In this document: in pieces, positions 17,465 to 20,000 of the stretch
Layout of the letters: every line of letters starts with the position of its first letter
How positions within the stretch are numbered: position 1 is the stretch's first letter
DNA from: Mesostigma viride
Lineage: Eukaryota; Streptophyta; Mesostigmatophyceae; Mesostigmatales; Mesostigmataceae
Reading direction: 5' to 3'
DNA: 20,000 nucleotides
Assembly: GCA_009746045.1 (NCBI GenBank)
Contig: RPFO01000175.1
Span: 790,001 to 810,000, forward strand
Program-made: the position numbers and the translations under genes
The notes under the pieces: model-generated
Databases searched by the model: none
Seen by the model: the letters and a program-made list of their open reading frames with translations, nothing else
What the model was told of the DNA's origin: nothing

Positions 17465-19579
17465 GCTTTTTTTAGAACGCGTATAGCACCTAAGGAAATT
17501 TTTTTTTCATGGTCATGTATATACTTTCCTGAAAGCCCATAAATCAAAGGATTTTTTGAGCTACTAGACCTACAAAATGCTTATTCATTAGAGAGATACA
17601 CTGGTTTGAATACAGGGGGGTCTGACCATGACCGCGATTTCTTGACCCTAGGTCACAAGTCATGTGCTTATTCACAAATGGTTCATGAAAAAAATCTGGC
17701 TTCTTGCACGAGCTATGGGCAACATATGCAGGCTCTGTGAAACAAAACTCAGGCCCATTGGGCCACTGGAGCTATTTTTCATTAGCATCACAATTACAAC
17801 GCAGTACAACGCAGTGGGAAACATGAGAGCCCTTGACAACATTACGCAACGACCCGAGCCCCATAAACGGGGCCATAGTGAGCTTGGAGGGTCAAAACGT
17901 TGAAAATAGGTGTTGTATAAGTTATACTGCATCAACACTACAATACGCTTCCGCGGACACCTTTTTCAGCGGGGAAAGTGCCCCCGGGCTTCCGGGGCAA
18001 ATTCAGCAAGCGCTGCGGAACTTAGATACTAAAATTTCGTTTTTGGTTCGTACCGTACAGCCAATCATTTTGCGCCCGGATCAAATTGTGATCTGGGCAC
18101 TGAACACGAAAATTTCAGCGGAACGTACGAAACACCAACGCAACTACAGAAAATATTCAGTGACGAAACTGTAGTACCGTGTACCAAGCAAAATGTAGTA
18201 GGACTTCGCTAAATTCACGTTCGGAATTTTTCCCCGCAAGATTCCCCCGCAAGATTCCCCGCACGATTCCCCCCGCTAGGTTCAGGCTCCAGTCGATGCT
18301 CGCCAAATGGCGCAAAAAAAGAAACATATGTTAAAATCAACGGTGCGAATCCTCGTTACCGCTCGGGTAACATTCTCACTCATTTCGCGTCTCCTACGAA
18401 CCGTATTGTAGTGAACATGCATCAAACATCATGACTGGATGACCTAATATGACTGAATCAGGCAGCCATAGCCAAAGCATCATCCACTCTCACAACGTGT
18501 TGAGCACATGCCTCGTGGGAATGGAGGTGCTGGGTTTTCATTCCATAACGCGTGCAATACTGAAAGAAAGAGGCACGTGTAATGCAAGGCTTGGATAGGT
18601 TGAGTGATCCATGAGCTTACATGCAGGCAAAGATGACGCTGGAATGCATGCTAGCAAATGGTGGCAAGATGCTAACAACACATGATTATACACCATGATT
18701 ATGGGCACCCAGCTGATCTTCTTGCACAATCAACGCAGTATAAACCATCAACATCCAATCCTCACGATATATGCACGGCTTGACGACGTATACAGCACCT
18801 AAATACTGCACAACTGCAACCTGCTATGGCTGACATGCAAGCAACGTCGAGTAGGATGGCGGTCTTAGAGAGGCTGGGCAGAGGTCGGTAGAAATAAGTG
18901 GAAAACTGGCAGAAACTAGGTAGAAACATGATATACTTACGCCTGCAAGCACCGGCACTATTGAGCCGGTGGCAGAGGCCATTTCCAGGAAAATACAGCA
19001 TACCGTAGCAATAGCCACGGTCACGCCTTACGCTATTTGCAGGCACCATCATGCCCGGAGCTACCCAATAAAATTCTGCACAAATCTCGGCTTAGCCGAG
19101 AGTCCGGGCGTTCGGAATGAATAAACATGTGTTAAGAAGTCGAAACACCATGGAAATACCAAGCATGGTGCCGCAGCAGACCCGAGTCTTGACGTAATAA
19201 TATGTATGCCGGTTTCCAGGGTTTCCGCATGAAAGTTGGGTGAGAAACTGGAAAAAACTACGTTTCCTTTGCCCCAGTACCTCAACAAACTCGTAGAAAC
19301 CTAATTATCAACCTTTGAACGCATCATCATGGTCGTGCTACCCAACAGCCACTGAAATTCGCGCGAAAACTGGCAAGATCTACCTGCCGCCATCGCCGTC
19401 GTCTTCACCTTCGTCCCGCGAAAATGCCTGATTTCAGTGGTACATATTTGTTTGCAGCTGTCACAAAAAAAATACCAAAAATACCAGGATTTTTTCTTGA
19501 ATTCTATGAGATGTTTCTGACCTATTTTGAAAGTTTCAGACCAAAAATCGCATGTTTAATAGGTTTGCCACGTGTCAGA

Positions 19580-19644
19580 TTACAACGCGATACATCGCGT
19601 TCTAACCCTACAACGCGATGTATCGCGTTGTAAAAAAACACGGG
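19580..19644 (-). repeat. Right terminal inverted repeat and two subterminal palindromes
   Basis: The reverse complement of the 14-bp terminus is at 19631-19644. The palindromic block occurs twice, at 19580-19605 and 19609-19632. The 19580 block matches the left 26-bp block in inverted orientation with one mismatch. Confidence 0.85.
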
Positions 19645-19648
19645 TTAA
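19645..19648. repeat. TTAA target duplication, right
   Basis: This TTAA directly follows the GGG terminus, and LINE-C sequence resumes here. Confidence 0.85.
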
Positions 19649-20000
19649 CATCCCCTTTGGTTTGCACATTAGTAATGAGGATTTGTACGCTGATTTGCCC
19701 TATGTTTCCCACATTATTAGGCACAGGCGCCTGGGCCTAGCCGGGCACCTGGCCCGCACAGATCAGGTAGACACATCAGATAGCCTAGCTGGCACCAAGC
19801 CCGCCCAGCCTGGGCGATATGTCCTCACCTGGCGTGCCCCCGGCCGCGCGCGGCAGGGCCGCCACCCGTGGACTTTTTGTGATAGACTCGGCATGGGCAT
19901 GTGCTACACTAGACGTGACGGGCTCACACCCGGGCAGCCTCCTGGTTTGTCTGTAATGTGGAGGCAGATGGTACGCAAGGATCGATGGCAAGTAGTGATG
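19645..20000 (+). pseudogene. LINE-C C-terminal region, continues beyond the window
   Basis: Open in one frame from TTAA to the edge: HISNEDLYADLPYVSHIIR, HRRLGLAGHLARTDQVDT, GRYVLTWRAP, then LSVMWRQMVRKDRWQVVM. Each block has a counterpart in LINE-A (RQRRIAFVGHLARTSQ, GRHILTWPGP, LSRLWTVMQDKTRWKKIV). This is the region after RT typical of APE-type LINEs. It is the continuation of the RT fragment ending at 17423. Confidence 0.8.

Larger units (their letters stand above)
17424..19644. mobile_element. Non-autonomous piggyBac-like element (TTAA target) inside LINE-C
   Basis: The 2221-bp insert starts CCCGTGTTTTTTTA and ends with its exact reverse complement, flanked on both sides by TTAA. Removing it with one TTAA rejoins LINE-C in frame: LRKAL before, NIPFGLHISNEDLYADLP after, matching LINE-A LRQVL/NVGFSERPSSESLY. 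CCC-starting termini and TTAA duplication are hallmarks of the piggyBac superfamily. The interior is AT-richer than the flanks and has no transposase-like frame. The longest notable one (17833-18174, 113 codons) has no recognised domain. Just inside each terminus lie 18-bp palindromes, one left and two right. Confidence 0.85.
14735..20000 (+). mobile_element. LINE-C: APE-type non-LTR retrotransposon, decayed, interrupted, runs off the right edge
   Basis: A C-rich leader (about 14735-14820) is followed by an APE-like endonuclease region (about 14830-15664), a linker, RT (to 17423) and the C-terminal region (19645-20000). A TTAA-flanked element splits it at 17424-19644. The layout and motifs match LINE-A, but sequence similarity is only moderate, so they are different families. 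Frames break near 14865, 15655, 15745 and 17235, and motif C is deleted near 17062. The 5' end is approximate; the 3' end lies outside the window. Confidence 0.8.

Noticed and set aside
18076-18098. Imperfect inverted repeat CCCGGATCA/TGATCTGGG inside the TTAA element
   Set aside because: Short, with one mismatch and no repeated partner; likely chance.

Overview
The window looks like nuclear DNA of a eukaryotic microalga. A green alga is the best guess, but this is inference. The evidence is GC-rich Ala/Gly-heavy coding sequence, spliceosomal GT-AG introns, a long organellar-type PPR protein, AT-rich intergenic DNA and APE-type non-LTR retrotransposons. No rRNA, tRNA, CRISPR array or bacterial operon structure was seen.

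Region 1 (1-5386, minus strand): one very large pentatricopeptide-repeat (PPR)-like gene. It starts at 5386 with an Arg-rich presequence and runs off the left edge. The frame breaks once, at a run of 11 C (plus-strand G, 2591-2601). Below that point another minus-strand frame stays open to base 1 and still encodes PPR-like helices, so this is a single gene.

Region 2 (6582-11735, plus strand): a four-exon ankyrin-repeat gene. Exons are 6582-6782, 7603-7738, 8402-8607 and 10288 onward. Splice phases fit and ankyrin repeats are rebuilt across each junction. A 9-G run at 11000-11008 separates the ankyrin frame from a second frame that ends at 11735. That second frame has a pattern resembling PD-(D/E)XK nucleases found in phage and giant-virus proteins, but the usual lysine is alanine. 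Intron 3 is 1.7 kb and is built of repeats: degenerate copies of the preceding exon-donor junction, then 8 units of 33 bp, then 7 units of 94 bp. Copies of an acceptor/exon junction also lie in intron 1.

Region 3 (13023-20000): nested transposons. LINE-A (minus, 13034-14366) is a 5'-truncated non-LTR element with an intact RT reading frame and 11-bp target-site duplications. LINE-B (14577-about 14720, plus) is a short 3' scrap of the family seen at the right edge. LINE-C (about 14735 to beyond 20000, plus) is a longer APE endonuclease + RT element, dead by frameshifts and by loss of the YADD segment. A 2221-bp TTAA-flanked piggyBac-like non-autonomous element (17424-19644) sits inside LINE-C. 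Removing it with one TTAA restores the LINE frame exactly.

The two host genes diverge from an intergenic stretch of about 1.2 kb (5387-6581). No functional link between them is evident from sequence.
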